In this document: positions 8,084 to 17,303 of the stretch, in pieces
How the letters are laid out: every line of letters starts with the position of its first letter
How positions within the stretch are numbered: position 1 is the stretch's first letter
From: Candidatus Krumholzibacteriota bacterium
GTDB taxonomy: Bacteria > Krumholzibacteriota > Krumholzibacteriia > Krumholzibacteriales > Krumholzibacteriaceae
DNA: 51,022 nucleotides
Direction of reading: 5' to 3'
NCBI GenBank assembly: GCA_016932415.1
Contig: JAFGCX010000015.1
Coordinates: forward strand, 1-51,022
Made by a program: the position numbers and the translations under genes
Notes under the pieces: model-generated
What the model was told of the DNA's origin: nothing
Databases searched by the model: none
The model's input: only the letters and a program-made list of their open reading frames with translations

Positions 8084-8112
8084 TTGTCAATTTCAGAAGA
8101 TACAAATAGACT
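8084..8112 (+). promoter_or_regulatory. Sigma70-like promoter for the amidase gene
   Basis: TTGTCA - 17 bases - TAGACT lies in the 119-base gap before the amidase gene, about 50 bases upstream of its TTG start. Confidence 0.5.
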
Positions 8113-8163
8113 GGGACAGATGGTATGTGACCGGTATTTCTTCAGTCGCGAAGGGCAGGCGGT

Positions 8164-9522
8164 TTGACGGGAAGAAGAGAAATAAGATTCATACTGGCTT
8201 TCATCACGGTGGTTTTTATGACCCTGGGTGTCGCCGAAATTTCCGGCGATGTTTTGCCCGCCTCAAGACTGGTGCAGAAGATACGGTATTATTCGGGACC
8301 TGACAGGACGCGAGTCGTCCTTGACCTCAGCCGGCCATGTGATTATCAGGTCAGTGAGCGCAAGGATCCTGACAGAATAGTGATCGATATCCCTTCGGGA
8401 AGATTTTCCCCCGGTGTAAAAAAGACGATCGTTGATGATGGCGTCCTGTCACGTATAAGGATCAATGATCTCAGGCAAGGCGCCCAGGTCGTTCTTGATC
8501 TGCGGGGGATTACTGAATACAAGTATTATTCCCTTGGTCCTAATTCTGTCCATCCAGACAGGATAGTGATAGATCTTGTAAAACCGATATCAAATGTCGA
8601 GAGACTGGAGCGCAGGGCGAAAGTCGAGGAAGTCGCCAACAGTGGAGATATTATTGTTATAATTGATCCAGGCCATGGAGGCAGCAAACCGGGGACATCA
8701 TCGAATAACGGATTGCTCGAAAAGGATATTGCTCTCGATATAGCCAGAATGACCAGGGACGCGATAGATTCGTACAAGGGTTTCCGGGCGATATTGACGC
8801 GAGAGGGAGATTATGATGTCGGCCTTGCCGACCGGATAAAGATAGCGAGGAATCATGGCGGCAGATGTTTCGTCTCGATACATCTCAATTCCGTGAGGTC
8901 GTCGACTCCACGGGGATCAGAGATCTTTTATCTCTCTGTCGAGGGGGCAAGGGACGAGAATTCCGAAGCGCTGGAGGAACGGGAGAATATGATTCTGGAG
9001 ATGGGTGAGGAGGGGGAGATGCTTAACGATGATATTGAATGGATCCTGGGCGACTGGGGCAGAAAGGAAGCGATGGCCCAGAGTTTTGCCCTTTCGGAAG
9101 CTATTGCCGGAAAGATGAAACAGGTCGGTTCGATCCCTTTCAGGGGGATCAAGCAGGCGAACTTCGTCATACTGAGGAATCTGCAAAAACCGTCGGTCCT
9201 GGTCGAGATCTGTTTTTTATCGAACAGGAAGGACGTCTCCCTGATAAGGAAAGAGAAGGTCAAAAAAGAGGTTGCCGAATCGATCGCATCCGGTATAGTC
9301 GAATATCTTCTGGAGAATCCTCCCGAGGGGAGCGGAGTATCTCCGGCGAAGATGCTTACTCATACCGTCTCAAAAGGCGAGACCCTGGGGTTGATAGCGA
9401 GAAAATATGGAACAACAGTCAGAGAGATATGTGATCTCAACAGGATAGGAAGCGGCGCGACGATCAGGCCGGGACAGAAGATCAGGGTGATCCGAAAGAT
9501 GATCCGGACTACAGGTTCGTAA
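8164..9522 (+). CDS. N-acetylmuramoyl-L-alanine amidase with AMIN and LysM domains
   Basis: 452 residues. The frame starts at a TTG (8164), and the next 25 residues form a signal peptide. An AMIN domain (about 38-145) targets amidases to the septum or envelope. An Amidase_3 catalytic domain (about 160-385) follows with zinc ligands H171 (DPGHGG), E186 and H240 (SIHLNS), and a catalytic Glu at 348 (VLVEICFLSN). A LysM peptidoglycan-binding domain (about 398-446, HTVSKGETLGLIARKYGTT) ends the protein. It cleaves the amide bond between MurNAc and the stem peptide, separating daughter cells, as AmiC does. The C-terminal LysM plus AMIN layout is common outside Proteobacteria. The YbbR gene starts 15 bases after it and is probably co-transcribed. 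Confidence 0.87.
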   Translation: MTGRREIRFILAFITVVFMTLGVAEISGDVLPASRLVQKIRYYSGPDRTRVVLDLSRPCDYQVSERKDPDRIVIDIPSGRFSPGVKKTIVDDGVLSRIRINDLRQGAQVVLDLRGITEYKYYSLGPNSVHPDRIVIDLVKPISNVERLERRAKVEEVANSGDIIVIIDPGHGGSKPGTSSNNGLLEKDIALDIARMTRDAIDSYKGFRAILTREGDYDVGLADRIKIARNHGGRCFVSIHLNSVRSSTPRGSEIFYLSVEGARDENSEALEERENMILEMGEEGEMLNDDIEWILGDWGRKEAMAQSFALSEAIAGKMKQVGSIPFRGIKQANFVILRNLQKPSVLVEICFLSNRKDVSLIRKEKVKKEVAESIASGIVEYLLENPPEGSGVSPAKMLTHTVSKGETLGLIARKYGTTVREICDLNRIGSGATIRPGQKIRVIRKMIRTTGS

Positions 9523-9537
9523 TCAGCGGGGTGACAG

Positions 9538-10554
9538 GTGAATTACGAGAAGATTCGAAACTCTTTGATAAGGAATCCGGGTGCAAAGATAGCTTCCCTC
9601 GTGTTTGCTGTCCTTCTGTGGTTTCACGTGACTGCGCAACAGGGAGAGAATCAGTCGTTCCGCGTACCGCTGCAGCTGACCGGTATCCCCGACAGCCTGA
9701 CAATAATCCATGATGTACCAAAAGAGATCGAAGTGACTATAAGAGGGCCGAGAAGCAAGCTGCTCAAACTCAGGTTGCTTGGACGGCTTAAGGCTGTAGT
9801 GGACCTGTCGATCGCCAAGAAGGGGAGAGAGAATATCCTTCTTTCACCGGGGATCCTGAATCTCTCCGAGGACTTTGATCCAAGGGATATTACCATCGAT
9901 CACCCCAAGACACTCAGTCTGAATTTTGAACGGATCATAAAGAAATCGGTTCCTGTAAGGATAGCTTACAAGGGGGGAGTACCGGATAATATAGTGATCT
10001 CCGGGACTCCAGTAATCATTCCCGCGAGGGTGGAAGTCAGAGGCGCGTCAAGTATCATCAGCGCGATCGATTTTCTTTCAACCAGAGAGATCGATATCCG
10101 CAACAAGAGGGGAAAGATATCTGAAGAAAGCCAGCTGATGCTGGGAGGAAGAGAGATAAATATCGTACCTTCAGTAGTATTGATCGAGATGGAAATATAT
10201 AAAAGGATCGTGAGGACCCTTGCGAACATTCCTCCGACACTTCTGCAGGACTATTCCGATCTTTCGGTCCAGTATTCTCCAAAGACAGTTTCTTTGACGA
10301 TCGAAGGTGCCGAAGAGATCATCAAAAAGGTCGTTGTAGATGATGTTTCGGTAATTCTGAATATTATGGCGAGAGAGCCGGGTAAATACCAGATAGTACC
10401 CGAGGTCATTGTGCCGGGCGGGATAGAGAAGTATTTTCTCGATACGGACATGTTTGAAATAACCATATCCGAACCGGGGAAAGAGACCCAGAGAGATCCG
10501 GCCGGACCGGGAAAGAAACCCGGGGACGGCACGACCGGGAAAGAAAAACGATGA
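9538..10554 (+). CDS. YbbR-domain membrane protein (CdaR-like)
   Basis: 338 residues with a GTG start. One transmembrane helix near the N-terminus (about 16-34, AKIASLVFAVLLWFHVTA) is followed by tandem YbbR domains of about 80 residues each, with the typical opening NPGAKIASLVFAVLLW. The C-terminal ~30 residues are Pro/Gly/Lys-rich and probably disordered. In other bacteria YbbR proteins (CdaR) sit beside and control the diadenylate cyclase CdaA, but no cyclase gene is adjacent here. A link to cyclic di-AMP is therefore inference only, though a PgpH-type phosphodiesterase lies 7 kb away. The stop overlaps the start of the next gene (ATGA). Confidence 0.8.
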   Translation: MNYEKIRNSLIRNPGAKIASLVFAVLLWFHVTAQQGENQSFRVPLQLTGIPDSLTIIHDVPKEIEVTIRGPRSKLLKLRLLGRLKAVVDLSIAKKGRENILLSPGILNLSEDFDPRDITIDHPKTLSLNFERIIKKSVPVRIAYKGGVPDNIVISGTPVIIPARVEVRGASSIISAIDFLSTREIDIRNKRGKISEESQLMLGGREINIVPSVVLIEMEIYKRIVRTLANIPPTLLQDYSDLSVQYSPKTVSLTIEGAEEIIKKVVVDDVSVILNIMAREPGKYQIVPEVIVPGGIEKYFLDTDMFEITISEPGKETQRDPAGPGKKPGDGTTGKEKR

Positions 10555-11489
10555 CGGGGGATCGGGGAATGGATCAAAAAAGGGCTTCATCCCGCGGCAG
10601 AAAGGGCTCAAGGGTCTTCTGGATCAACTTTTTTTTATATTCGATCGTGATCCTTCTTGCCTCGGCCGCGTATTTTCTTAAACCTGACTATATGGCTCAC
10701 GTGCCGGTCCGTATCGGGATAACAGCTTGCGATTCCGTATTCGCGGCCCCGATCCTCGACAGGTATTCCCGACTGGTAAGAGAAAAGGGAGGAGGGGATA
10801 TAGCATGGTTCTTTTTTGGCGATGATGAAGAACCGGCCGGGTGCGATTTCTACCTGATGACCTCTCCTCAAGCGAGAGTCGCTGTGAATTCGAAGCGGAT
10901 GAAGCTCTCTCTCGCCGCCTGCGCGACCGAGGCCAGAAGCCATTCGGTCGGAGTCGTGATAACCAGGAAAGGAACAGGCATCGATCAGCTTTCAGGAGGG
11001 AAATTCATATTTTCCTTCAGAAATTCCGCCTCCGGATTCCTCTCCCCGTTAAAGGCTCTTGCCGACCATGGGATAGACCTCGATACAGATTCTGATGATA
11101 TAGAATTTACCGGATGCCGTTCGTGTGACGAAAGGATAGTCTACGGAGTGTTATTCGGTGAATATGTGGCCGGCGGGATAGATCTTGACAGGTTCAAAAG
11201 GATCGAATCCCTCGGGTTTATGAAAAAAGGGGAAGTCTCGATTCTGCTTACCGGTACGCCGGTCCCTCACGAGATATTCCTCCTCTCCTCGACCCGGATC
11301 GAACGCTGGAAGGAAAAAAGGTTTATTGACAGGCTTCCCGCGATTACAGCCGGAGCCCCGGCTGACATAAAGAACGATCTGAGATCGATCGGAATAGCAG
11401 CGTTTATTCCAGCCGGGGAGAATTCACTGGATTTTCTTGATCGATTTTCCGATTCTACGGGAACGGGATCGGATCACAGTATACCCTGA
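10551..11489 (+). CDS. Membrane-anchored PhnD-like periplasmic binding protein
   Basis: 312 residues. A basic N-terminus and one transmembrane helix (about 24-46) anchor a periplasmic domain of the phosphate/phosphonate-binding (PhnD) type. Its hallmark segments are LSGGKFIFSFRNSASGFLSP near residues 144-163 and a later VYGVLFGEYVAGGIDLDRF motif. No ABC permease or ATPase gene is nearby, and it lacks a lipobox. It may thus be a solute sensor or part of a different system rather than a transporter subunit. An alternative start six codons in (10569) has a closer GGGGA ribosome site. It overlaps the YbbR gene by four bases. Confidence 0.65.
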   Translation: MTGDRGMDQKRASSRGRKGSRVFWINFFLYSIVILLASAAYFLKPDYMAHVPVRIGITACDSVFAAPILDRYSRLVREKGGGDIAWFFFGDDEEPAGCDFYLMTSPQARVAVNSKRMKLSLAACATEARSHSVGVVITRKGTGIDQLSGGKFIFSFRNSASGFLSPLKALADHGIDLDTDSDDIEFTGCRSCDERIVYGVLFGEYVAGGIDLDRFKRIESLGFMKKGEVSILLTGTPVPHEIFLLSSTRIERWKEKRFIDRLPAITAGAPADIKNDLRSIGIAAFIPAGENSLDFLDRFSDSTGTGSDHSIP

Positions 11490-11571
11490 CTGCCGGCAGG
11501 GATATTCTGACAGGGGATGCGGGCCGGAGAACTTTTGCCGGCCTCGATTGTAAAAAGGCGAATCAGGTGCG

Positions 11572-11970
11572 ATGATGAATTCAAGAATAAGAAGATGGTT
11601 TCCGTTTTTTGCGTGGATAGCATTAATTTTCGGGGCGTCCTCCATTCCCGGTGGCGTGACCAGGGGAGTAGATCTCCCGACTGACGCCGACAAGCTCATT
11701 CACTTTTTCGAATATCTGGTTTTTGCTGTTCTATTCTATCGTGGGTTAAGTTACGATAGCGGAAGGGTGAACCTGACGATCACTTTCGTCGTAATAATGA
11801 CTGGAGGAGGGATCGCGGGTCTTGACGAGATGTACCAGAGTTACATACCGGGCAGGGATTCCAGTTTTCTGGATCTTGTGGCTGATTTTACAGGCGTTGT
11901 CGCCGGTTCGATCTTCGCGACGGCAAAGCATGTTTGGACGATAAAAAGGGGCAGACGGGATGAAATTTAA
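11572..11970 (+). CDS. VanZ-like family membrane protein
   Basis: 132 residues with four hydrophobic segments. The family marks are visible: ADKLIHFFEYLVFAVLFYRG near residues 38-57 and LDEMYQSYIPGRDSSFLDLV near 84-103, which carries the conserved Asp/Glu and Gln and the GR-S/D pattern. VanZ-like proteins are inner-membrane proteins of unclear biochemical role, and some confer low-level teicoplanin resistance. The 3' end overlaps hisS by 11 bases, suggesting translational coupling. Confidence 0.8.
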   Translation: MMNSRIRRWFPFFAWIALIFGASSIPGGVTRGVDLPTDADKLIHFFEYLVFAVLFYRGLSYDSGRVNLTITFVVIMTGGGIAGLDEMYQSYIPGRDSSFLDLVADFTGVVAGSIFATAKHVWTIKRGRRDEI

Positions 11971-13228
11971 GAGGCCAAGAGGGACGCAGGATATATTTGG
12001 GGAGAGGATGGACAGGTGGAGGATGATGGAGGAGAAACTGGCGGCAACAGCCAGGAGTTACGGATACAGTGAGATAAGGACTCCGGTATTCGAGATCTCC
12101 GATCTTTTCATCAGGGCTGTCGGCGAAGGAAGCGATATCGTCTCGAAAGAGATGTACACGTTCAACGATAAAAAAGACAGAAGCCTCACGCTCAGGCCCG
12201 AGAACACTGCTCCGGTGATGCGTGCTTTTCTTGAGAACGGACTTCACAGGAAAGGCGGTATCACGAGATTCTTCTATATCGGACCGATGTTCCGCTACGA
12301 CAGGCCACAGGCGGGAAGATTCAGGCAGTTTCACCAGTTTGGAATAGAAGCCCTTGGTTCTTCAGATCCTTGCATAGATGCCGAGATCATCGATATGAGC
12401 CTGAGGATATACGAAATATTCGGTTTCCGGTCTCTTGAAGTAAGGCTCAACAGCGTCGGATGTCCGTCATGCAGGCCTTCATTTATCGAGATGCTCCGAT
12501 CAGAGCTGAAAGATCACAGGGACGATCTCTGTGACAACTGTTCCGAGAGAGCGATAATCAATCCCCTTCGTATCTTCGACTGTAAGGATTGCCATAAAGT
12601 AAAAAAAGCGCTTCCGGTAATAACCGAGAACCTCTGTGAAGAGTGCGCGTCCCATTTCAACCGGTTGCAGAAGATCCTGACCGGGATGAAGATCGCTTTT
12701 ATCGTAGATCCTCTTCTTGTCCGGGGTCTCGATTATTACACGAAGACAGCTTTTGAGATTCTTCAGCCGGGAGACGGGGCGCAGAACGCGCTCTGCGGGG
12801 GCGGCCGGTATGATGGCCTTGCCGAAGACTGCGGCGGCCCGTTTATCCCCGCAATCGGATTCTCGGCTGGTATGGAGAGGCTGCTGGACAATATTCCCGA
12901 AGATGCCGGATCTGTCGATGCCGCGACAGCGATCGACCTGTTCCTTGTCGTTCCCGATGAAGCTGGAAAGGTGATGGCGATGAAGGTTGCTTCGGATCTG
13001 AGAGATGCCGGGTATTCGGTCGAAGTCGAATTGTCTGGAAGATCGATGAAAAAACAGTTAAAAGCCGCATCGGAATCGGGAGCAGGTTTTACGCTGATAA
13101 CGGGGACGCAGGAGATGGAAAAAGAAAGTGTCACGGTAAAGGAAATGGTGACGGGAGAACAGGATCTTGTCCCTTTATCACAGATATCGCAATATTTAGA
13201 AAGAGGAAGGAAAAAGAATCTTGATTGA
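11960..13228 (+). CDS. hisS: Histidine--tRNA ligase
   Basis: 422 residues charging tRNA-His. It is a class II synthetase starting with the family-typical KRPRGTQDIFG. Motif 2 is IGPMFRYDRPQAGRFRQFHQ (about residues 103-122). The HisA-type signature LVRGLDYYTKTAFEI is near 252. An AxxGGGRYDGL-like motif (CGGGRYDGL) and the GFSAGMERLL motif 3 follow. The C-terminal anticodon-binding domain starts around residue 325. A Cys-rich insertion (about 172-235, including CPSC, CDNC, CKDC and CEEC) resembles the zinc-ribbon-like insertion of many bacterial HisRS. It overlaps VanZ upstream and aspS downstream, so the three are likely one transcription unit. Confidence 0.95.
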   Translation: MKFKRPRGTQDIFGERMDRWRMMEEKLAATARSYGYSEIRTPVFEISDLFIRAVGEGSDIVSKEMYTFNDKKDRSLTLRPENTAPVMRAFLENGLHRKGGITRFFYIGPMFRYDRPQAGRFRQFHQFGIEALGSSDPCIDAEIIDMSLRIYEIFGFRSLEVRLNSVGCPSCRPSFIEMLRSELKDHRDDLCDNCSERAIINPLRIFDCKDCHKVKKALPVITENLCEECASHFNRLQKILTGMKIAFIVDPLLVRGLDYYTKTAFEILQPGDGAQNALCGGGRYDGLAEDCGGPFIPAIGFSAGMERLLDNIPEDAGSVDAATAIDLFLVVPDEAGKVMAMKVASDLRDAGYSVEVELSGRSMKKQLKAASESGAGFTLITGTQEMEKESVTVKEMVTGEQDLVPLSQISQYLERGRKKNLD

Positions 13229-15029
13229 AAGGAAGATATACCATTATAGCGAGCGATGGGGACGTACGTGCGGGTGCGGAGAACTTTCACGCGATGATGT
13301 GGGAAGATCGGTTGCTCTTGCCGGGTGGGTGAAGAAGGTCAGGGAATTCGGAGATCTTACCTTTGTCGATCTGTGGGACCGGAGCGGAATTGTGCAACTG
13401 ACGGTCGAAGTATGTAACCCCCCGGTACATGACCTTTTCAGATCTCTGAGAGCTGAGGATGTGATCGCGGTGAAGGGAAAAGTAGCCAAGAGGCCGGCCG
13501 ACATGATCAATGAGAATATGCCGACCGGTGAAGTCGAGGTCGAGGTGGATGGCGCCGAATTGTTTAATCGAAGCAAGGTCCCTCCCTTCAACGTGACAGA
13601 CAGGGGAAAGGCGAACGAAGACCTCAGGCTGAGATACAGGTATCTCGATCTGAGGCGCGATTCAATGCAGGCGAATCTCAGGCTGAGGCATGACCTCTCT
13701 CTGAACGTCCGAAACTTTCTTTCCGAGAACAGATTCCTTGAGATAGAGACGCCGATGCTCGTAAGGCGCACTCCCGAAGGAGCAAGAGACTACCTCGTCC
13801 CAAGCAGGTTGAGGCCTGGTAAATTCTACGCTTTGCCCCAGTCTCCGCAGTTGTACAAGCAGATACTGATGGTTTCAGGGTGCGACCGGTATTTCCAGCT
13901 CGCGAGGTGTCTCAGGGACGAGGATCTGAGAGCTGACAGGCAGCCGGAACATACACAGATCGACATAGAGATGAGTTTCATCAACGAAGAGGATGTTTTT
14001 GATATAGCCGAACGATTGATGCAGAGAGTATTTGAAAGGGTCCTGGGCGTAGACCTGAAGATCCCCTTTGCGAGGATCGACTATGACGAAGCGATGCTAA
14101 GGTTCGGGAGCGACAAACCCGATCTGAGGTTCGGTCTCGAGATCCATGATTGCACTGATATCTTCCGCTCGAGTTCATTCAAGGCTTTTTCATCGACGAT
14201 AGAGGATGGAGGGGTCGCCAGGGGGATCTCTTTCGAGAAAGGGTCTTCATTTACCAACAGCCAGATCAAGAAGCTTGAAAAGACTGTCAAGAGCCATGGC
14301 GCGGGCGGACTCGCGTGGCTCAGGGTAGATAAGGATGGAATCACCTCACCGATCGGGAAATTCCTTTCCAATGAGGAAAAGGAAGGGATTACAGATCTTT
14401 TCGGGCTTACCGGGGGAGACTCGTCACTTATTCTTCTCGTCGCCGGAGAGAAGGGGGTCGTCGAGAAATCGCTGGGGCAATTAAGAGTCGAACTCGGATC
14501 GGCTTTCCTCACGGGCGAGACGAGGGAATTCAACTTTATCTGGGTGAAAAGATTTCCATTGTTCGTGCGCTCGGAGGAGGGTGCCTGGGAACCTGCCCAT
14601 CATATATTCTCGATGCCTCTTGAGAATGATATCGATCGAATTGAAGATGACCCTGGAAGTATAAGGGGCCATCTCTACGATCTGGTATGTAATGGGACAG
14701 AACTCGGGTCGGGTTCGATCCGTGTTCATGACAGGTCACTGCAGGAGAGGCTGTTCAAGGTGATAGGGATCGAAGATGAAGAGGCGCAGCGGAAATTCGG
14801 ATTTCTTCTTGAAGCGTTCGAATACGGTGCCCCTCCTCATGGCGGAATAGCGATAGGGGTCGACCGGCTCGCGATGATAATGAGCGGGGAGAGTTCCATA
14901 AGGGATTTTATAGCCTTTCCAAAGACGCAGAGCGCGACCTCCCTGATGGAAGGGGCCCCTTCGGAAGTCGAGGAGAAGTTGCTGCGGGAGTTGCATATAG
15001 AAGTAATCAAAGGGAACGATGAGGAGTGA
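13221..15029 (+). CDS. aspS: Aspartate--tRNA ligase, bacterial type
   Basis: 602 residues, a usual bacterial AspRS length. It starts at a TTG that overlaps hisS by eight bases. The N-terminal OB-fold (about 20-115) binds the anticodon. The class II core carries LRYRYLDLRR, then motif 2 with RCLRDEDLRADRQPEHTQID (about residues 230-250). A GAD insertion spans about 290-420. Motif 3 reads GIAIGVDRLAMIMSG, followed by SIRDFIAFPKTQ. Whether the enzyme also charges tRNA-Asn (non-discriminating) cannot be decided from this window. No gatCAB or asnS is present here. Confidence 0.95.
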   Translation: MIERKIYHYSERWGRTCGCGELSRDDVGRSVALAGWVKKVREFGDLTFVDLWDRSGIVQLTVEVCNPPVHDLFRSLRAEDVIAVKGKVAKRPADMINENMPTGEVEVEVDGAELFNRSKVPPFNVTDRGKANEDLRLRYRYLDLRRDSMQANLRLRHDLSLNVRNFLSENRFLEIETPMLVRRTPEGARDYLVPSRLRPGKFYALPQSPQLYKQILMVSGCDRYFQLARCLRDEDLRADRQPEHTQIDIEMSFINEEDVFDIAERLMQRVFERVLGVDLKIPFARIDYDEAMLRFGSDKPDLRFGLEIHDCTDIFRSSSFKAFSSTIEDGGVARGISFEKGSSFTNSQIKKLEKTVKSHGAGGLAWLRVDKDGITSPIGKFLSNEEKEGITDLFGLTGGDSSLILLVAGEKGVVEKSLGQLRVELGSAFLTGETREFNFIWVKRFPLFVRSEEGAWEPAHHIFSMPLENDIDRIEDDPGSIRGHLYDLVCNGTELGSGSIRVHDRSLQERLFKVIGIEDEEAQRKFGFLLEAFEYGAPPHGGIAIGVDRLAMIMSGESSIRDFIAFPKTQSATSLMEGAPSEVEEKLLRELHIEVIKGNDEE

Positions 15030-15082
15030 TCGGGTATTTTCAGGCATGTCTTTTGCAATGGAATACTTTTGAGGCTTTTTAC

Positions 15083-15111
15083 TTGACATAATAGCACCCC
15101 GATATTAAAGT
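15083..15111 (+). promoter_or_regulatory. Sigma70-like promoter for the small envelope protein pair
   Basis: A perfect TTGACA - 17 bases - TAAAGT lies about 45 bases before the ATG at 15156. Alternative -10 frames overlap (TATTAA), so the exact -10 is uncertain. Confidence 0.55.
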
Positions 15112-15155
15112 AACGTTAGGTCAAAAGAATGTAATTGCCGGGAGGAATATAAGTT

Positions 15156-15449
15156 ATGAAATTGACTGGGAAGGTATCCATAATATTGCTTCTGCTGGTT
15201 TTGGCTGCGGGGACGAATTTCAGCTGCAAACCGGCTCCCCCATGTGGAACAAGTCTTGTCACCCTGGATGAGACGAGGCTCGACGCCCAGACCTTTGAGA
15301 AAGAAGAAGCTGAGACGGGTAAAAGCGTCGATGAACTGCAGGGAAAATTGACAGCGAAAGAGCAGGAGATAACAAAGATCAAGGACGATCCTGCCAGGCT
15401 TCAGAAAAAACTTCATGAACTTAAAAAAGGCAGCGGCCGGGATGATTAA
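15156..15449 (+). CDS. Small exported coiled-coil protein, possible lipoprotein
   Basis: 97 residues. The signal sequence (1-22) ends in GTNFSC, a poor but possible lipobox with Cys24. The mature part is highly charged and mostly helical (about 45-92, TAKEQEITKIKDDPARLQKK). It resembles Lpp/OmpA-linker style periplasmic coiled coils but is not a recognised family. A GGAGG ribosome site lies 11 bases upstream. The next gene, a LysM lipoprotein with its own coiled coil, starts 26 bases downstream, and the two probably act together in the envelope. Confidence 0.7.
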   Translation: MKLTGKVSIILLLLVLAAGTNFSCKPAPPCGTSLVTLDETRLDAQTFEKEEAETGKSVDELQGKLTAKEQEITKIKDDPARLQKKLHELKKGSGRDD

Positions 15450-15475
15450 GAGAAGATTTTCCAAGGAGAGACTGA

Positions 15476-16186
15476 ATGTTTGGTAAAAAAACTATGGTAA
15501 TATGGGTTTTTGTCCCGGTCATCCTGATTTCTGCCGCTGGCTGCAGCCGGTATTCGCCTAGCCCGATAGATATCTCAGCTGGCGAATATTATGAGGATGA
15601 AGAGTATCAGAAGCTGTCAAAGAAGGACAGGAAAGAGTACTGCCTGAAGCTGGCCGGGGAACTCGAATCACTTCAGACAAGATCATCAGATGCCCAGGCC
15701 CAGTTGAAACAGAACAGGGATGATATTACAAGGCTTACGCAGGAACTGCGTACCGCCGAGCGTGAGTATGTCAACCTGACGACTCAGATCACTGAGTTGA
15801 ACGGACAGATATCCGCTCTTGAAGCGTTACCGAAAGAATGGAAGCTTGTCTATGGGGAATGTCTCTGGACTCTGGCCGGGTACGAGCAGATATACGGGGA
15901 TCCGTTGAAATGGACGAGAATCTGGAGAGCAAACTTCGATATGATCGAGGATCCTGACTGGGTCCTCGCCGGTTGGACCCTGACTATTCCCCGGCACTGG
16001 CCGAGAAAGTACAAGGTCGCTCAGGACGACTGGCTTGCCAGGATAGCAGGATACTGGGAAATATATGGCAATTACCGCAAGTGGCCTGTGCTTTTTGAAG
16101 CTAACAGGAACCAGATCAACGATCCAGATCTGATCTTTCCGGGTCAGGAGATCGTTGTACCGCGGGATGCATATCCGTCGGAATGA
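15476..16186 (+). CDS. Lipoprotein with coiled coil and two degenerate LysM-like repeats
   Basis: 236 residues. The signal peptide ends in the lipobox SAAGC (Cys23). A coiled coil spans about residues 55-115. Two repeats follow: about 122-172 (LVYGECLWTLAGYEQIYGDP...) and about 179-233 (YKVAQDDWLARIAGYWEIYGNY...). Each has a W-x-I/L-A-GY pattern, an NxxxIxDPDxxxAG/FPG segment and a final I-x-V/I-P, as in the LysM-like tails of Bacteroidetes and spirochaete lipoproteins. It is likely a peptidoglycan-binding lipoprotein tethering the outer membrane to the wall. A strong terminator follows at 16218. Confidence 0.75.
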   Translation: MFGKKTMVIWVFVPVILISAAGCSRYSPSPIDISAGEYYEDEEYQKLSKKDRKEYCLKLAGELESLQTRSSDAQAQLKQNRDDITRLTQELRTAEREYVNLTTQITELNGQISALEALPKEWKLVYGECLWTLAGYEQIYGDPLKWTRIWRANFDMIEDPDWVLAGWTLTIPRHWPRKYKVAQDDWLARIAGYWEIYGNYRKWPVLFEANRNQINDPDLIFPGQEIVVPRDAYPSE

Positions 16187-16217
16187 AACAGACGGTAGAA
16201 CAACGACTTATATCGTA

Positions 16218-16257
16218 AACTCTTGGTCCGCCAAATGTGGGCCAGGAGTTTTCTATT
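16218..16257 (+). terminator. Factor-independent terminator after the LysM lipoprotein
   Basis: A 12-base stem (16218-16229 with 16239-16250, two G-T pairs) closes a nine-base loop and is followed by TTCTATT. It separates the two small envelope genes from the phoH cluster. Confidence 0.75.
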
Positions 16258-16271
16258 AAAGGGGACCAGGT

Positions 16272-17303
16272 TTGAAACATAAGACAAGAAAGCGGATCCT
16301 GTCGTTCGCGGGAGTGGATCCTGTCCGGTTGCTCGGAGTTAAAGACAGGAACCTGAAGATAATTGAGAATAATTTCGATAAAAAGATCACTGTCCGTGGA
16401 GAAGAGATACTTCTGAGCGGTTCAGCGGAAGAAGTGGAGGAGATCTCGGCCATACTGGAGACGCTTATCAGGATCGCCGGAGAAGGAAGGGAAGTATCGG
16501 AGGGAGATGTCCTGTCCGTCATCCGCGGGGGAGAACGGGAATCGGAAAAGATCGGAACCCTTGAGGATACGGTGATATACTATTCTCCACTGAGGCGAAG
16601 CAGCATCACGCCGAGAAGCGTCAGGCAAAAAGAGTACGTTGACGCGGTCAGGGATCACGATGTAGTCTTTGCCATAGGGCCAGCAGGGACGGGCAAGACG
16701 TATCTTGCCATAGCAATGGCGCTCGACGCTCTGAAAAGGGGAGAGGTCGAGAAGATCTACGTATCCAGGCCCGTCGTGGAGGCGGGGGAGAATCTCGGTT
16801 TTCTTCCGGGCGACCTGCAGGAGAAGATCGATCCATATATCAGGCCGATATTCGATGCTCTTGCTTATATGATAGGCAAGGAAAAGGTTCAGAAAATGAT
16901 CGATTCAGGAGTGCTTGAGATCGCTCCACTCGCTTATATGAGAGGCAGGACTCTGAATAACGCATTCGCTGTTCTTGATGAAGCGCAGAACAGCACGATC
17001 ATGCAGATGAAGATGTTTCTGACCAGACTCGGCATCGATTCAAAAACAGTGATTACGGGAGATATAACCCAGATCGACCTCGCTGACAGAGGAAGGTCGG
17101 GTCTTGTGGCGGTGAGAGAGATACTTGAAGGTGTCGAAGGGATAAAATTCGTCACTTTTGGAGAAGAGGATGTAGTCAGGCACCGGCTCGTCCGGAGAAT
17201 AATCAGGGCTTTCGCCCGGATGGATCCGGACAGGAATAGCGGCCCGGCAAAGGCTGGCAGCTGCGATGACGTATCTTCCGCGATGGAGGAGACCGATGAG
17301 TGA
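16272..17303 (+). CDS. ybeZ: PhoH-family ATPase (YbeZ type)
   Basis: 343 residues with a TTG start. The N-terminal KH-like region (about 15-90) is followed by the PhoH ATPase core: Walker A GPAGTGKTYLA (about 136-146), the family box RPVVEAGENLGFLPGDLQEK, Walker B with AVLDEAQN (about 233-240), and VITGDITQIDL. It belongs to the ybeZ-ybeY pair, linked to 16S rRNA maturation and ribosome quality control. The true role of PhoH is still debated. It is the first gene of a tight operon with pgpH, ybeY and corC, and overlaps the next gene by eight bases. Confidence 0.9.
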   Translation: MKHKTRKRILSFAGVDPVRLLGVKDRNLKIIENNFDKKITVRGEEILLSGSAEEVEEISAILETLIRIAGEGREVSEGDVLSVIRGGERESEKIGTLEDTVIYYSPLRRSSITPRSVRQKEYVDAVRDHDVVFAIGPAGTGKTYLAIAMALDALKRGEVEKIYVSRPVVEAGENLGFLPGDLQEKIDPYIRPIFDALAYMIGKEKVQKMIDSGVLEIAPLAYMRGRTLNNAFAVLDEAQNSTIMQMKMFLTRLGIDSKTVITGDITQIDLADRGRSGLVAVREILEGVEGIKFVTFGEEDVVRHRLVRRIIRAFARMDPDRNSGPAKAGSCDDVSSAMEETDE

